62,350 bases of DNA from an uncultured Opitutia bacterium (lineage in GTDB: Bacteria; Verrucomicrobiota; Verrucomicrobiia; Opitutales; Opitutaceae): contig CAIJFT010000430.1 of the NCBI GenBank assembly GCA_903820035.1, positions 1 to 62,350 of the forward strand. The letters run 5' to 3'. Each line of letters starts with the position of its first letter. Within the stretch, counting starts at the first letter, position 1. Position numbers and translations under genes: made by a program. Below are positions 1-7,592 of this stretch, piece by piece. A model generated the notes under the pieces. It saw only the letters and a program-made list of their open reading frames with translations. It ran no database searches and was not told the origin of the DNA.

Positions 1-182
1 ATCTCCCCGGCGAGCCAGACCACCGAGACGCAGCCGCGCACGCGGTTGGCGTCGGTGCGAGCTTCGGCCGGCAAAGGTGCGAGGCGTTTTGCGCGGGCTA
101 CGACGTGGGCGAGGCGTTCCTGCGGATCGTCGATGATCGCGAGATCGTCGACAAGGTGCCGGATTTTTTCTGCGGGAGTCAC
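1..182 (-). CDS. sufE: SufE-like Fe-S assembly protein, N-terminal part (runs off left edge)
   Basis: Reading the minus strand from a GTG at 182 gives 60 codons without a stop up to the window edge. They translate to a SufE-type N-terminus: an LVDDLAIIDDPQERLAHVV segment, then KRLAPLP, then a segment with NRVRGCVSVVW that matches the family's tdenrVrGCqSqVW core, including the cysteine that accepts sulfur. SufE proteins take persulfide sulfur from the cysteine desulfurase SufS and pass it on for iron-sulfur cluster assembly in the cytoplasm. An in-frame TAG lies 33 bases upstream of the GTG, so no longer N-terminus is possible from an upstream ATG. It begins 44 bases after the preceding minus-strand gene and may be co-transcribed. 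The C-terminal half is outside the window. Confidence 0.8.
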   Translation of the reverse strand, partial: MTPAEKIRHLVDDLAIIDDPQERLAHVVARAKRLAPLPAEARTDANRVRGCVSVVWLAGE

Positions 183-226
183 GCCCGCGAGCCTGCGGCG
201 CGCGCTCCCGATTTCCTAGCCAAAAC

Positions 227-2779
227 CTAGTTATAGAACGTCGCTTCGTTCGACTGGAACAGCGCGTGCGCGAACTTGGCCCAGGTATCGAGTGGAGTCA
301 GGTTGTCGTAGACGCCGCCGACCTGTTGGTTGAACCGGCCCTGCTGCTTTGCGCTCTGGGCCTTCTTCGCGGCGATGCGGGCTTCCTTCGCATTGAGTTT
401 GGCTGCCGGCAGTTCGGAGGTGAGTACGACGTCGGTGCCGGTCGGATTGGACTTCACGTACTTGAGCCCGAGGGCGACTTCCTGGTTCGTGGGCCAGCGT
501 TGAAAGATGGCGAGGTAAAGGAGAACGACGCGTTTCTCATCGGTTTCGACTTCCTTGAAAGCCGGCCGGTCGACGAGCTTGCGGGCTGTTTCGATGACCA
601 TCGGGCTGTTCATGAGAAACAGCGCCTGTTGCGGCACGAGGGTCTCGTAGCGTCGGCCTGTGGCGACGTCGGGGCTGGGAAAGTCGAACTGCGTGAGCAG
701 CTCCGGCGGATTGGTGCGGTCGATGAGGGTGTAGATCGCGCGACGTTTGGCAAAACCTTCACTGCTGATCGCAACCGGCCGACCGCCGTAGGTGCGGTCG
801 AGTTCGCCGGTGATCGCGAGCAGCGAGTCGTGAAGCTCCTCGAAGTCCATCCGCCGAAGGTTGTAGCGCCAGAGGAATTTGTTGTTCGGATCCGTCTCGG
901 CGTACTTCGGATTGTTGAGCGAGCTCTGCTGGTAGGCCGCGCTGAGCACGATCAGCCGGTGGAGGGATTTGATCGACCAGTTGCTTTCGACAAAGGTGGC
1001 CGCGAGCCAGTCGAGGAGTTCCGGGTGGGTCGGCGCGGAGGACATGTTGCCGAGGTCGTCGGGCGTATCGACGAAGCCGGAGCCCCAGTGTTGCTGCCAG
1101 ATGCGGTTGACGAGTACGCGGGCCGTGAGGGGATTCTTCGGGTCGGCGATGGCCTGCGCGAGCTGGACGCGTCCTGAGCCCTCGTTCCAGACGGGGCGTT
1201 TTTTGGGGTCGGGTGAGATGACTTCGATGAAACGGCGCGGTGCGATTTCACCTTTGTTGGTGGCTTCGCCGCGGAGCAGCACCGGGTAATCGCGGGGGCG
1301 CGGCACGTCGGTGACGACGTTGGCGCGCGCCGGAGCGCCGGGATGCTGGGCCTCGAGGTTGGCGATGTCGCGTTGCAGTTCGCGTTCGGAGCGCTGCAGT
1401 TGCTGCCGGGTCTTCGGGTCGATCTTGGCGGTGGAATTTTTGCCTTTGGCTGAGCGGACGGCGCGCTGAAATTCTTCGCGCTGGGCCTTCAACTCCGCCT
1501 CGCGTTTGTCCAGCGCCGCGGACTTTTCGAGGTAGTCGAAATAGTCGGCGGTTTGCGGGACCTTCGCCTGCAGCGTGGGCAGGCTCGCCGGCTTGTCGCA
1601 GTTCGCGAACACGCCGAAGAGGCTGTAATAGTCCTTCATGGTGATCGGGTCGAACTTGTGGTCGTGGCAGCGGGCGCAGGTCACGGTCAAACCGAGGAAC
1701 GCTTTGGTGGTGACGTCGATTTGGTCCCCGATGATGTCGTCGCGACGGCCGTTGAACTGGTTGCCGAGAGTCAGGAAGCCCATGGCGGCGAGCGGCCAGC
1801 GGTTGCCGACCGAGGTGTCGTTTTTGTCCTTCGTGTTGCGCTCGCGCGCTCTTTGCAACGCGTCGCCGGCGAGTTGCGCTAGGATGAATTTATCGTACGG
1901 CAGGTCGGCGTTCAGCGCGTCGATGACCCAGTCGCGGTAGGTCCAAGCGTGCGGAAACCGGTTATCCTCCTGTCCCTTCGCGTCGCCCTTCGTGTCTGAG
2001 TAACGTACCACATCGAGCCAATAGCGCGCCCAGTGTTCTCCGTATTGCGGGGTGTTCAGGAGGCGATCAACAATCTTGGTGTAGGCATCGGGCGACGTGT
2101 CCTTCACGAAGTCCTGCACTTCGTTGGGGCGTGGCGGCAGTCCGATGAGGTCGAAATAGATTCGACGGATGAGCACCGCCTTCTCCGCGGGTGAGTTCGG
2201 CGTCATACCGGCGCCCTCGAGCTTGGCCAAAACGAAGGCGTCGACGGGATTCTTGCCCCAGTTGGTATTCTGCACGGAGGGTACCTGCGGCTTTTGCACC
2301 GGCTTGAAGGCCCAATGATTTTTGCCGACGCCGCCGTAGGACTTTGCGCCGCCGGCCACGACTGCGGCCCGCGGGTCGGGCGCGCCGCGGCGCACCCACT
2401 CGGTCAGGTCGGCGATTTCCTGATCGGAGAGCTTCTCCCCTTTCGGGGGCATCTGCAGGTCCTCGTCCTTGTAGCGGACGGCCTGGATCAGGAGCGACTC
2501 ATCTGGCTTGCCCGGGACGACCGCCGGTCCGGTGTTGCCGCCGGCCACGGTTGCCTCGCGGGTGTCGAGCAGGAGTCCGCCGCGCACCTTGTCGGACTGC
2601 TGACTGTGGCACTTGTAACATTTGTCGGCCAGCAGCGGGCGGATCTTGGTTTCGAAAAATTGGAGGTCACCCGACGCGATCGGCTTCGTGGTCGGGGCCG
2701 CGGCTCGGCTGTTGGGGACCAGGGCGAGGGAGACAACGAGCAAACCTCCGGCGAGGAGCGGACGGACGGCGGCTTTCAT
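227..2779 (-). CDS. Planctomycete-type cytochrome c / DUF1549 / DUF1553 protein
   Basis: An 850-residue exported protein. A Sec signal peptide covers about residues 1-27. It is followed by a PSCyt1-type cytochrome c domain with one heme motif CYKCH at 54-58 and a possible distal ligand in the LQMPP motif near 110. DUF1549 spans about 170-390 and carries a conserved CARCHDHKFDP motif at 368-378. DUF1553 spans about 530-780. Such proteins are abundant in Planctomycetes and Verrucomicrobia; their biochemical role is not settled, and oxidation or breakdown of complex polysaccharides has been suggested. The start codon is 3 bases after the stop of the DUF1501 gene, so the two form one transcript with DUF1501 first. 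Full length for the family; no frameshift seen. Confidence 0.92.
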   Translation of the reverse strand: MKAAVRPLLAGGLLVVSLALVPNSRAAAPTTKPIASGDLQFFETKIRPLLADKCYKCHSQQSDKVRGGLLLDTREATVAGGNTGPAVVPGKPDESLLIQAVRYKDEDLQMPPKGEKLSDQEIADLTEWVRRGAPDPRAAVVAGGAKSYGGVGKNHWAFKPVQKPQVPSVQNTNWGKNPVDAFVLAKLEGAGMTPNSPAEKAVLIRRIYFDLIGLPPRPNEVQDFVKDTSPDAYTKIVDRLLNTPQYGEHWARYWLDVVRYSDTKGDAKGQEDNRFPHAWTYRDWVIDALNADLPYDKFILAQLAGDALQRARERNTKDKNDTSVGNRWPLAAMGFLTLGNQFNGRRDDIIGDQIDVTTKAFLGLTVTCARCHDHKFDPITMKDYYSLFGVFANCDKPASLPTLQAKVPQTADYFDYLEKSAALDKREAELKAQREEFQRAVRSAKGKNSTAKIDPKTRQQLQRSERELQRDIANLEAQHPGAPARANVVTDVPRPRDYPVLLRGEATNKGEIAPRRFIEVISPDPKKRPVWNEGSGRVQLAQAIADPKNPLTARVLVNRIWQQHWGSGFVDTPDDLGNMSSAPTHPELLDWLAATFVESNWSIKSLHRLIVLSAAYQQSSLNNPKYAETDPNNKFLWRYNLRRMDFEELHDSLLAITGELDRTYGGRPVAISSEGFAKRRAIYTLIDRTNPPELLTQFDFPSPDVATGRRYETLVPQQALFLMNSPMVIETARKLVDRPAFKEVETDEKRVVLLYLAIFQRWPTNQEVALGLKYVKSNPTGTDVVLTSELPAAKLNAKEARIAAKKAQSAKQQGRFNQQVGGVYDNLTPLDTWAKFAHALFQSNEATFYN

Positions 2780-2782
2780 GGG

Positions 2783-4240
2783 TCAGGTCAGGATCGGCTT
2801 CACCACGTTACCGGCGACATCGGTCAGGCGGAAGTCGCGGCCGTTGAAGCGGTAGGTGAGCTTGGTGTGGTCCATGCCCATACAGTGCAAAATGGTGGCA
2901 TGCAGGTCATGCGGATGCACCTTGCCCGCCACGGCGGCCGTGCCGAACTCATCGGTGGCGCCGTGGACCGTGCCACCCTTGATGCCGCCGCCAGCGAGCA
3001 CGGTGGAAAACGCCTTGGCGTTGTGGTCTCGGCCCGGGTCCTCGTAACCGTTGCGGTCACGGGTGGATTTGCGCCCGAACTCACCGCCCCAGATCACGAG
3101 CGTCGAATCGAGCAGACCGCGTTGCTTGAGGTCGCCGATGAGAGCGGCGAGCGGTTGATCGATTTCCTCGGCCTTCTTGCTTAGGCGGGTCCGGAGCTGC
3201 TGGTGGTGGTCCCAGCCGTTGTGCCAGACCTGTACCATGCGCACGCCGCGCTCGACGAGGCGGCGGGCAATCAGGAGTTGTTTGCCCTGCTCGCCGGTGC
3301 CGTAGGCGGCGCGCGTCTCGGCCGACTCCTTGTTGAGGTCGAAGGCGTCGAGCGCCTCCGCCTGCATGCGGAACGCGATCTCGTAGCTCTCAAGGCGCGT
3401 CTCAAGCGCGGCGTCACGTTGCAGGTTCTTTGCGTGGATTTCGTTCAGTTGGTGGACGAAATCCAGCTGCCGCCGCTGTTCGCTTTTCGCGACGTAGGTG
3501 TTCCGGATGTTCTGGATCATCTGCGCCACCGACGGGGCCTGGGTGTTGATGCTGGCGCCTTGATAAACGCCCGGCAGGAATGCCGATTGGTAGTTGCTGG
3601 CGCCGCCGGGCGGCAGGCCGCTCCCGCGGAGAGCGATGAAGCCGGGGAGATTCTGGTTCTCGGTGCCGAGTCCGTAAACCAGCCACGAGCCGAGACTCGG
3701 CTTCGCGATGCGCAGCGAGCCCGTGTTCATGAACACCGTCGCAACTTCGTGGGCCGGAATGTCGGTCCACATGGAGCGGATGACCGCGAGGTCGTCGGCG
3801 TAGGCTGCGGTTTTGGCGAATGCGCTACTGACCTCCAGGCCGCTCTGGCCGTATTTGGAAAAGGTGAAGGGCGAACCGAGCGCGATGCCTTCGGGCCCGA
3901 TGGACTTGCCGTCCATTTTGGTGAGCATCGGCTTCGGATCCCAAGTATCCAGATGCGACGGCGCACCCTGGGCGAAGATATGGATAACCGCCTTGGCTTT
4001 ACCGGGAAAGTGGGAAGGGCGGGGGGCAAGAGGACCGGCCGCGAGCTTGCCGGAGGGCGCGGCCGCCATGAGGTGGTTCGGGTCGATCAGATTGGCGAGG
4101 GAGAGGGCGCCCATGCCCATACCCATGCGGTTGAGGAACTGTCGCCGCGTCAGGAAGTAATCCTCGAGATTGGTCGAAATGCCACGGCAGGGATGCGCGT
4201 GGCCGTGGGTATGCTCCGTGGACTCGTGGGTGGAGGACAT
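2783..4240 (-). CDS. DUF1501 protein with Tat signal
   Basis: A 485-residue DUF1501 protein of the alkaline-phosphatase/sulfatase-like fold. A twin-arginine motif TRRQFLNRMG lies at 31-40 ahead of a hydrophobic stretch, predicting Tat export. The 30 residues before it are unusual in being histidine-rich (THGHAHPC near 11-18). The body carries family landmarks such as FAQGAPSHLDTWDPKP, WGGEFGRKS and a C-terminal LTDVAGNVV end. It is the first gene of the pair with the cytochrome c/DUF1553 gene 3 bases downstream; these families often occur side by side and the products may act together outside the cytoplasm. The exact reaction is unknown. The 217 bases upstream (4241-4457) presumably hold the promoter, but no consensus element stands out. 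Confidence 0.92.
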   Translation of the reverse strand: MSSTHESTEHTHGHAHPCRGISTNLEDYFLTRRQFLNRMGMGMGALSLANLIDPNHLMAAAPSGKLAAGPLAPRPSHFPGKAKAVIHIFAQGAPSHLDTWDPKPMLTKMDGKSIGPEGIALGSPFTFSKYGQSGLEVSSAFAKTAAYADDLAVIRSMWTDIPAHEVATVFMNTGSLRIAKPSLGSWLVYGLGTENQNLPGFIALRGSGLPPGGASNYQSAFLPGVYQGASINTQAPSVAQMIQNIRNTYVAKSEQRRQLDFVHQLNEIHAKNLQRDAALETRLESYEIAFRMQAEALDAFDLNKESAETRAAYGTGEQGKQLLIARRLVERGVRMVQVWHNGWDHHQQLRTRLSKKAEEIDQPLAALIGDLKQRGLLDSTLVIWGGEFGRKSTRDRNGYEDPGRDHNAKAFSTVLAGGGIKGGTVHGATDEFGTAAVAGKVHPHDLHATILHCMGMDHTKLTYRFNGRDFRLTDVAGNVVKPILT

Positions 4241-4457
4241 GGGACGGTGGGTTGGTTTTGGGTCAGGCCGGGGATTGCCGTGGCCCGTAGACGCTTGGGG
4301 CGCCGGTGGGTTTCAGGGGACTTGAAGCTAGGGCGGCGAAAGCAAACGGCTTGGCCGTTGGTAGGCAACGCCTTTGCTGAGTTCGTGAACGGCCCTGCGT
4401 GGTTTTACTGATTCCTCAGCCCAGCTCGGAGCGCCAACCGGCGTAACGCGGCCGTCA

Positions 4458-6419
4458 CTACACTGGGTTTGCGAGCGGTGGCATTGGGCAGTCGAGGGTG
4501 GCGGCGATCGCGCGTAATAACTCGCCCTCGGTCACCGAGAGTTGGCCGTCCGCGACGACGATGGCCGCGGCCGCGGCCAAGGTACGCTGCTTGATGGGCA
4601 GGCTTGCCGCGGCAAGCTTGTCGACCGCGGCGTCCAGGGCGGCGAGTCCGGTTGCGGTTTCCGGCAGGAAGCGCAGCGCGGACTCCACAAATTTTAGCTG
4701 CGCCGCTCCTGCTGCGAACGCGCTTTCCGCGGTGTTGGCGTCGGTGGTCGAGGCTCGGGCCAGGGTGGACAGCACAATGGAGAGTTCGTCGGTGAGTGCA
4801 TGGAATGACTGATATTGCTCCACGCGCCGGCCCGGGTTTTGTCCCAACTTGAGGGTGCGACTCAGGAGCTTTTGTAGGGCATACTCAAAGGCGGATACCT
4901 GCCCGTCGGCGTGCACGAGTTCGTCGAGCGTCTCGAAAAAAACCGCTAGGGCGGCGGGCGGAGTATACCGCAGCGCGGGGAGGGCGATTTGCAGCAGCGG
5001 CAGTTTTTGCCCCGGTTGCAACTGCCGTAGGAAAGGCTCCAGATCGTCCAGAGTGGTCAGCGCGGCGGGCCCGCTCTTATCGGAAATAACCGCCCGTTGT
5101 TTGACGCGGACGGCCCGCTCCTCGTGCAGCAGCAGGCCGAATACCAGTAGCCGGGCTTCGTCCGCCGTTTGCGCCGCGCGCCGAAGCCGGTCGGGTGTAT
5201 CGGCGAGGATTTGCTGGGCGTTGGCGAGGTGTTCCGGGGTAAGGGATCCGATGGACTGGAGGGCGACCCCGGCGGCGGCGGGAGCGAGCCGTCCGCCCGG
5301 GCGGAGGGAGGCGGGAGCTAGACCCGCACTGACAAAAGACTCCGCCGCCACGTCGACGACCTCCGGGGGATGGAAGCTCTGGCCGTCGAAGGCGGGATCG
5401 ATCGCGCGGATTCGTTCGTCGAGCGGCGGATGGGTGGCGAGCAGTCCCGCGAAGCTGGAGCGAAAGCTCTGCGCGAAGAAGAAGTGTCCGATCGCGGCAC
5501 TCTTCGAGGTCTGCAAGTTTGAGCCGAGGGCGTAGCCGCCGATTTTTTTCAGGGCGCCCGTCAGTCCCGGGGGATTGCGGGTGAACTGCACGGCGGAGGC
5601 GTCGGCCAGGAACTCCCGCTGGCGGGACACCGCGGCCTGGATTAGGCGGCCGAAGAAATAACCGACGTAGCCGATGATCAGCATCGCGACACCGGCCGCG
5701 ATGATGGCGACGATGATTCCGCCGCTATTTTTCTCCCTCGAGCGGATGCGCGTGTAGCGCAGGCTCCAGAGAATTCCGCGGCCGGCGAGGCCGATCACCA
5801 GAATCCCGAAAATCGTGGCGGCGATCCTCAGGTTGAGGCGCATGTCGCCGTTGAGTATATGGCTGAATTCGTGGCCGACTACGCCCTGTAGTTCGTCACG
5901 GCTGAGTTTTTCCAGCGTGCCCCGTGTTACGGCGACGACGGCGTCGCTGGTCGTCAAGCCGGCGGCGAATGCGTTGATCGCCGGTTCGTCGTCCAGGACA
6001 TACACGGCCGGGACCGTGGTGCCTGATGCGATGGCCATTTCCTCGACTACGTTCAGGAGCCGGCGCTCATGCAGATTGGTGGTGTTCGGTTCGACGCGGC
6101 GACCGCCGACGCTCTCGGCCACGGCGGAGCCGCCGGCGGAGTATTCGAGCCATTTATATAAGGAGGCGGCGGTGACGACCAGTAGCGTGCCGCTGCCGAC
6201 GATTCCGAGGATGTGCGGCTGCCAGAGCTCCAGCTGCTGAAATCGCGGGGAGTGGTCCCGTTGGCGGTTGGTTTTTTCTGGATTCGCGCCGGCGAAATGC
6301 AGGATGAGGACGGCCGAGAAGTAGGCCGCGGCGATCGTGCCGGCGACCGCAAGACCGAAGAGGGCGATGAGCCGGGAGGTGCGCCGTTTCGCGCGAGCCT
6401 GGGCCTCGAAGAAATCCAT
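4458..6419 (-). CDS. HtpX-like M48 membrane metalloprotease with TerB-like C-terminus
   Basis: A 653-residue protein. Two transmembrane segments (about 17-41 and 69-90) precede an M48 peptidase domain with the zinc motif HEFSH at 183-187 and the third ligand glutamate E269 in REFLADASA. Two further hydrophobic segments (about 197-216 and 234-256) lie between them. HtpX-type proteases degrade misfolded membrane proteins and face the cytoplasm. The extra 250 residues after the protease domain contain two acidic, TerB-like repeats: HADGQVSAFEYAL at 503-515 and VADGQLSVTEGELL at 622-635. Plain HtpX is only about 290 residues, so this is a fusion-type protein. It is the last gene of a minus-strand unit with LemA and a DUF6941-type protein; LemA is commonly found next to such proteases. 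Family placement is firm; the substrate is unknown. Confidence 0.88.
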   Translation of the reverse strand: MDFFEAQARAKRRTSRLIALFGLAVAGTIAAAYFSAVLILHFAGANPEKTNRQRDHSPRFQQLELWQPHILGIVGSGTLLVVTAASLYKWLEYSAGGSAVAESVGGRRVEPNTTNLHERRLLNVVEEMAIASGTTVPAVYVLDDEPAINAFAAGLTTSDAVVAVTRGTLEKLSRDELQGVVGHEFSHILNGDMRLNLRIAATIFGILVIGLAGRGILWSLRYTRIRSREKNSGGIIVAIIAAGVAMLIIGYVGYFFGRLIQAAVSRQREFLADASAVQFTRNPPGLTGALKKIGGYALGSNLQTSKSAAIGHFFFAQSFRSSFAGLLATHPPLDERIRAIDPAFDGQSFHPPEVVDVAAESFVSAGLAPASLRPGGRLAPAAAGVALQSIGSLTPEHLANAQQILADTPDRLRRAAQTADEARLLVFGLLLHEERAVRVKQRAVISDKSGPAALTTLDDLEPFLRQLQPGQKLPLLQIALPALRYTPPAALAVFFETLDELVHADGQVSAFEYALQKLLSRTLKLGQNPGRRVEQYQSFHALTDELSIVLSTLARASTTDANTAESAFAAGAAQLKFVESALRFLPETATGLAALDAAVDKLAAASLPIKQRTLAAAAAIVVADGQLSVTEGELLRAIAATLDCPMPPLANPV

Positions 6420-6463
6420 GACAATTTGCGGCCGGCCGGGGCGACCGGCCGGCGGGGCTAGGC

Positions 6464-6856
6464 TTATTTTGCCTGGCGCACGAACAGCGGGGTGGTGCCG
6501 TGGTGGTCGCCATCCAGCGCGAGATCGATGGAATATTCACCGTACGATTCGATTTTCATCGAGGCGATGTTGGCCACGACTTGGATGGTGTTGCTCTGCG
6601 CATCCGGCGGCATGACGACGTTGACCGGGACCTCCATGGCGGGGAAGACGAGCTTGCCGTCATCGTCGGCGATGGAGAGCCGCACCCGCTTCTGGCCGAC
6701 CTCGGATTTGTCGAAGCGCAACTTGACGGTTAGGCAGCAGTGCGGGTGGACGGCCGGCATCTGACGGGCGAAAATCGTGTCGAAGATGCCGACGACGCTT
6801 AGTTTGCCACCATAGTCGGCGGCGAAATCGGAGAGGGTGAGGAGTTCAATTTTCAT
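6464..6856 (-). CDS. DUF6941-type small protein
   Basis: A 130-residue soluble protein without signal peptide or membrane segment. The opening, with LSDFA followed by GKLSVVGIFDTIFA, resembles small proteins annotated DUF6941, which have a compact beta-rich fold and no established function. It sits 10 bases after lemA and 44 bases before the M48 protease gene on the same strand, so it is probably translated from the same message. That position suggests a role with LemA and the protease, but this is inference only. I recognise the family from memory at moderate confidence; the reading frame itself is well supported by tight packing between two recognised genes. Confidence 0.75.
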   Translation of the reverse strand: MKIELLTLSDFAADYGGKLSVVGIFDTIFARQMPAVHPHCCLTVKLRFDKSEVGQKRVRLSIADDDGKLVFPAMEVPVNVVMPPDAQSNTIQVVANIASMKIESYGEYSIDLALDGDHHGTTPLFVRQAK

Positions 6857-6866
6857 TCAAAAAGGC

Positions 6867-7469
6867 TCAGGTGAAGCTGACCTTGGGGGCGTTGCGCTCC
6901 GTGGGGTCGTCCACCTTGAAAAGCTCGGCGGGCAGGAAGCCGAACATCCCGGCGAAGATCACATTCGGAAACGTTTCCCGCGTGGTGTTGTAACCCATCA
7001 CGCCGTCATTGTAAGCCTGCCGGGCGAACGAGATTCGGTTTTCCGTCGAGGTGAGCTCTTCGGTCAGTTGCAGCATGTTTTGGTTGGCCTTCAGGTCGGG
7101 ATATTGTTCCGACACCACCATGAGGCGGGAGAGCGCGCCGCCCAGTCCGGCCTCGGCGGACATAAGGTTCTTCATCGCGCCGGCGTCCGCCGGATTTGCC
7201 GCGGCTCCCTGCGAGGCGGCCAAGGCGATGTTACGCGCCTTGATTACGGCCTCGAGCGTCGAGCTCTCGTGCTTCATGTAGCCCTTGGCGACTTCAACAA
7301 GGTTGGGGATGAGGTCGTAGCGGCGCTTGAGCTGAACGTCGATTTGCGCGAACGCATTCTTGAAGCGGTTGCGCAGCGCAACGAGCGAGTTGTAGATGCC
7401 GGCGACCCAGAGGCCGAGGACAACGACGAAGAGGAGCAGGGCTCCGAGCACGATCAAGGCGATGGTCAT
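6867..7469 (-). CDS. lemA: LemA family membrane protein
   Basis: A 200-residue LemA protein. A single N-terminal transmembrane segment (about residues 2-24) is followed by the family core: YNSLVALRNRFKNAFAQIDVQ, then RRYDLIPNLVEVAKGYMKHE, and further on ENRISFARQAYNDGVMGYN. LemA proteins form a long helical bundle anchored to the membrane; function is not settled. The ATG at 7469 is chosen because the transmembrane segment begins directly after it. An open frame extends 52 codons further upstream, but that extension is arginine-rich and has no LemA character. It heads the minus-strand group lemA, DUF6941, M48 protease and is divergent from the TPR gene at 7593, so the promoter must lie within 7470-7592. 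Confidence 0.93.
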   Translation of the reverse strand: MTIALIVLGALLLFVVVLGLWVAGIYNSLVALRNRFKNAFAQIDVQLKRRYDLIPNLVEVAKGYMKHESSTLEAVIKARNIALAASQGAAANPADAGAMKNLMSAEAGLGGALSRLMVVSEQYPDLKANQNMLQLTEELTSTENRISFARQAYNDGVMGYNTTRETFPNVIFAGMFGFLPAELFKVDDPTERNAPKVSFT

Positions 7470-7592
7470 GGCAATGGTGGGTTGAGTGCTTGAAACGCGG
7501 GGCGAGTGTGGCGGGATCAACCGGTCGCGCGAGACGGAACTCGTTATAACGCGGTTGATTGTTTCCAGCTCAGCCCGCAAGGATCGCCTCCG

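Noticed and set aside
266-1177. 303-codon open frame on the plus strand
   Set aside because: It runs opposite to the DUF1549/DUF1553 gene, whose protein motifs are clear. High GC keeps the antisense frame open.
4345-4359. AACGGC-TTG-GCCGTT inverted repeat downstream of the M48 protease gene
   Set aside because: Only a 6-bp stem and no T-run on the minus strand; not convincing as terminator.
3203-4411. 402-codon open frame on the plus strand
   Set aside because: Antisense to the DUF1501 gene; its sequence is arginine/glycine/valine-rich without domain character.
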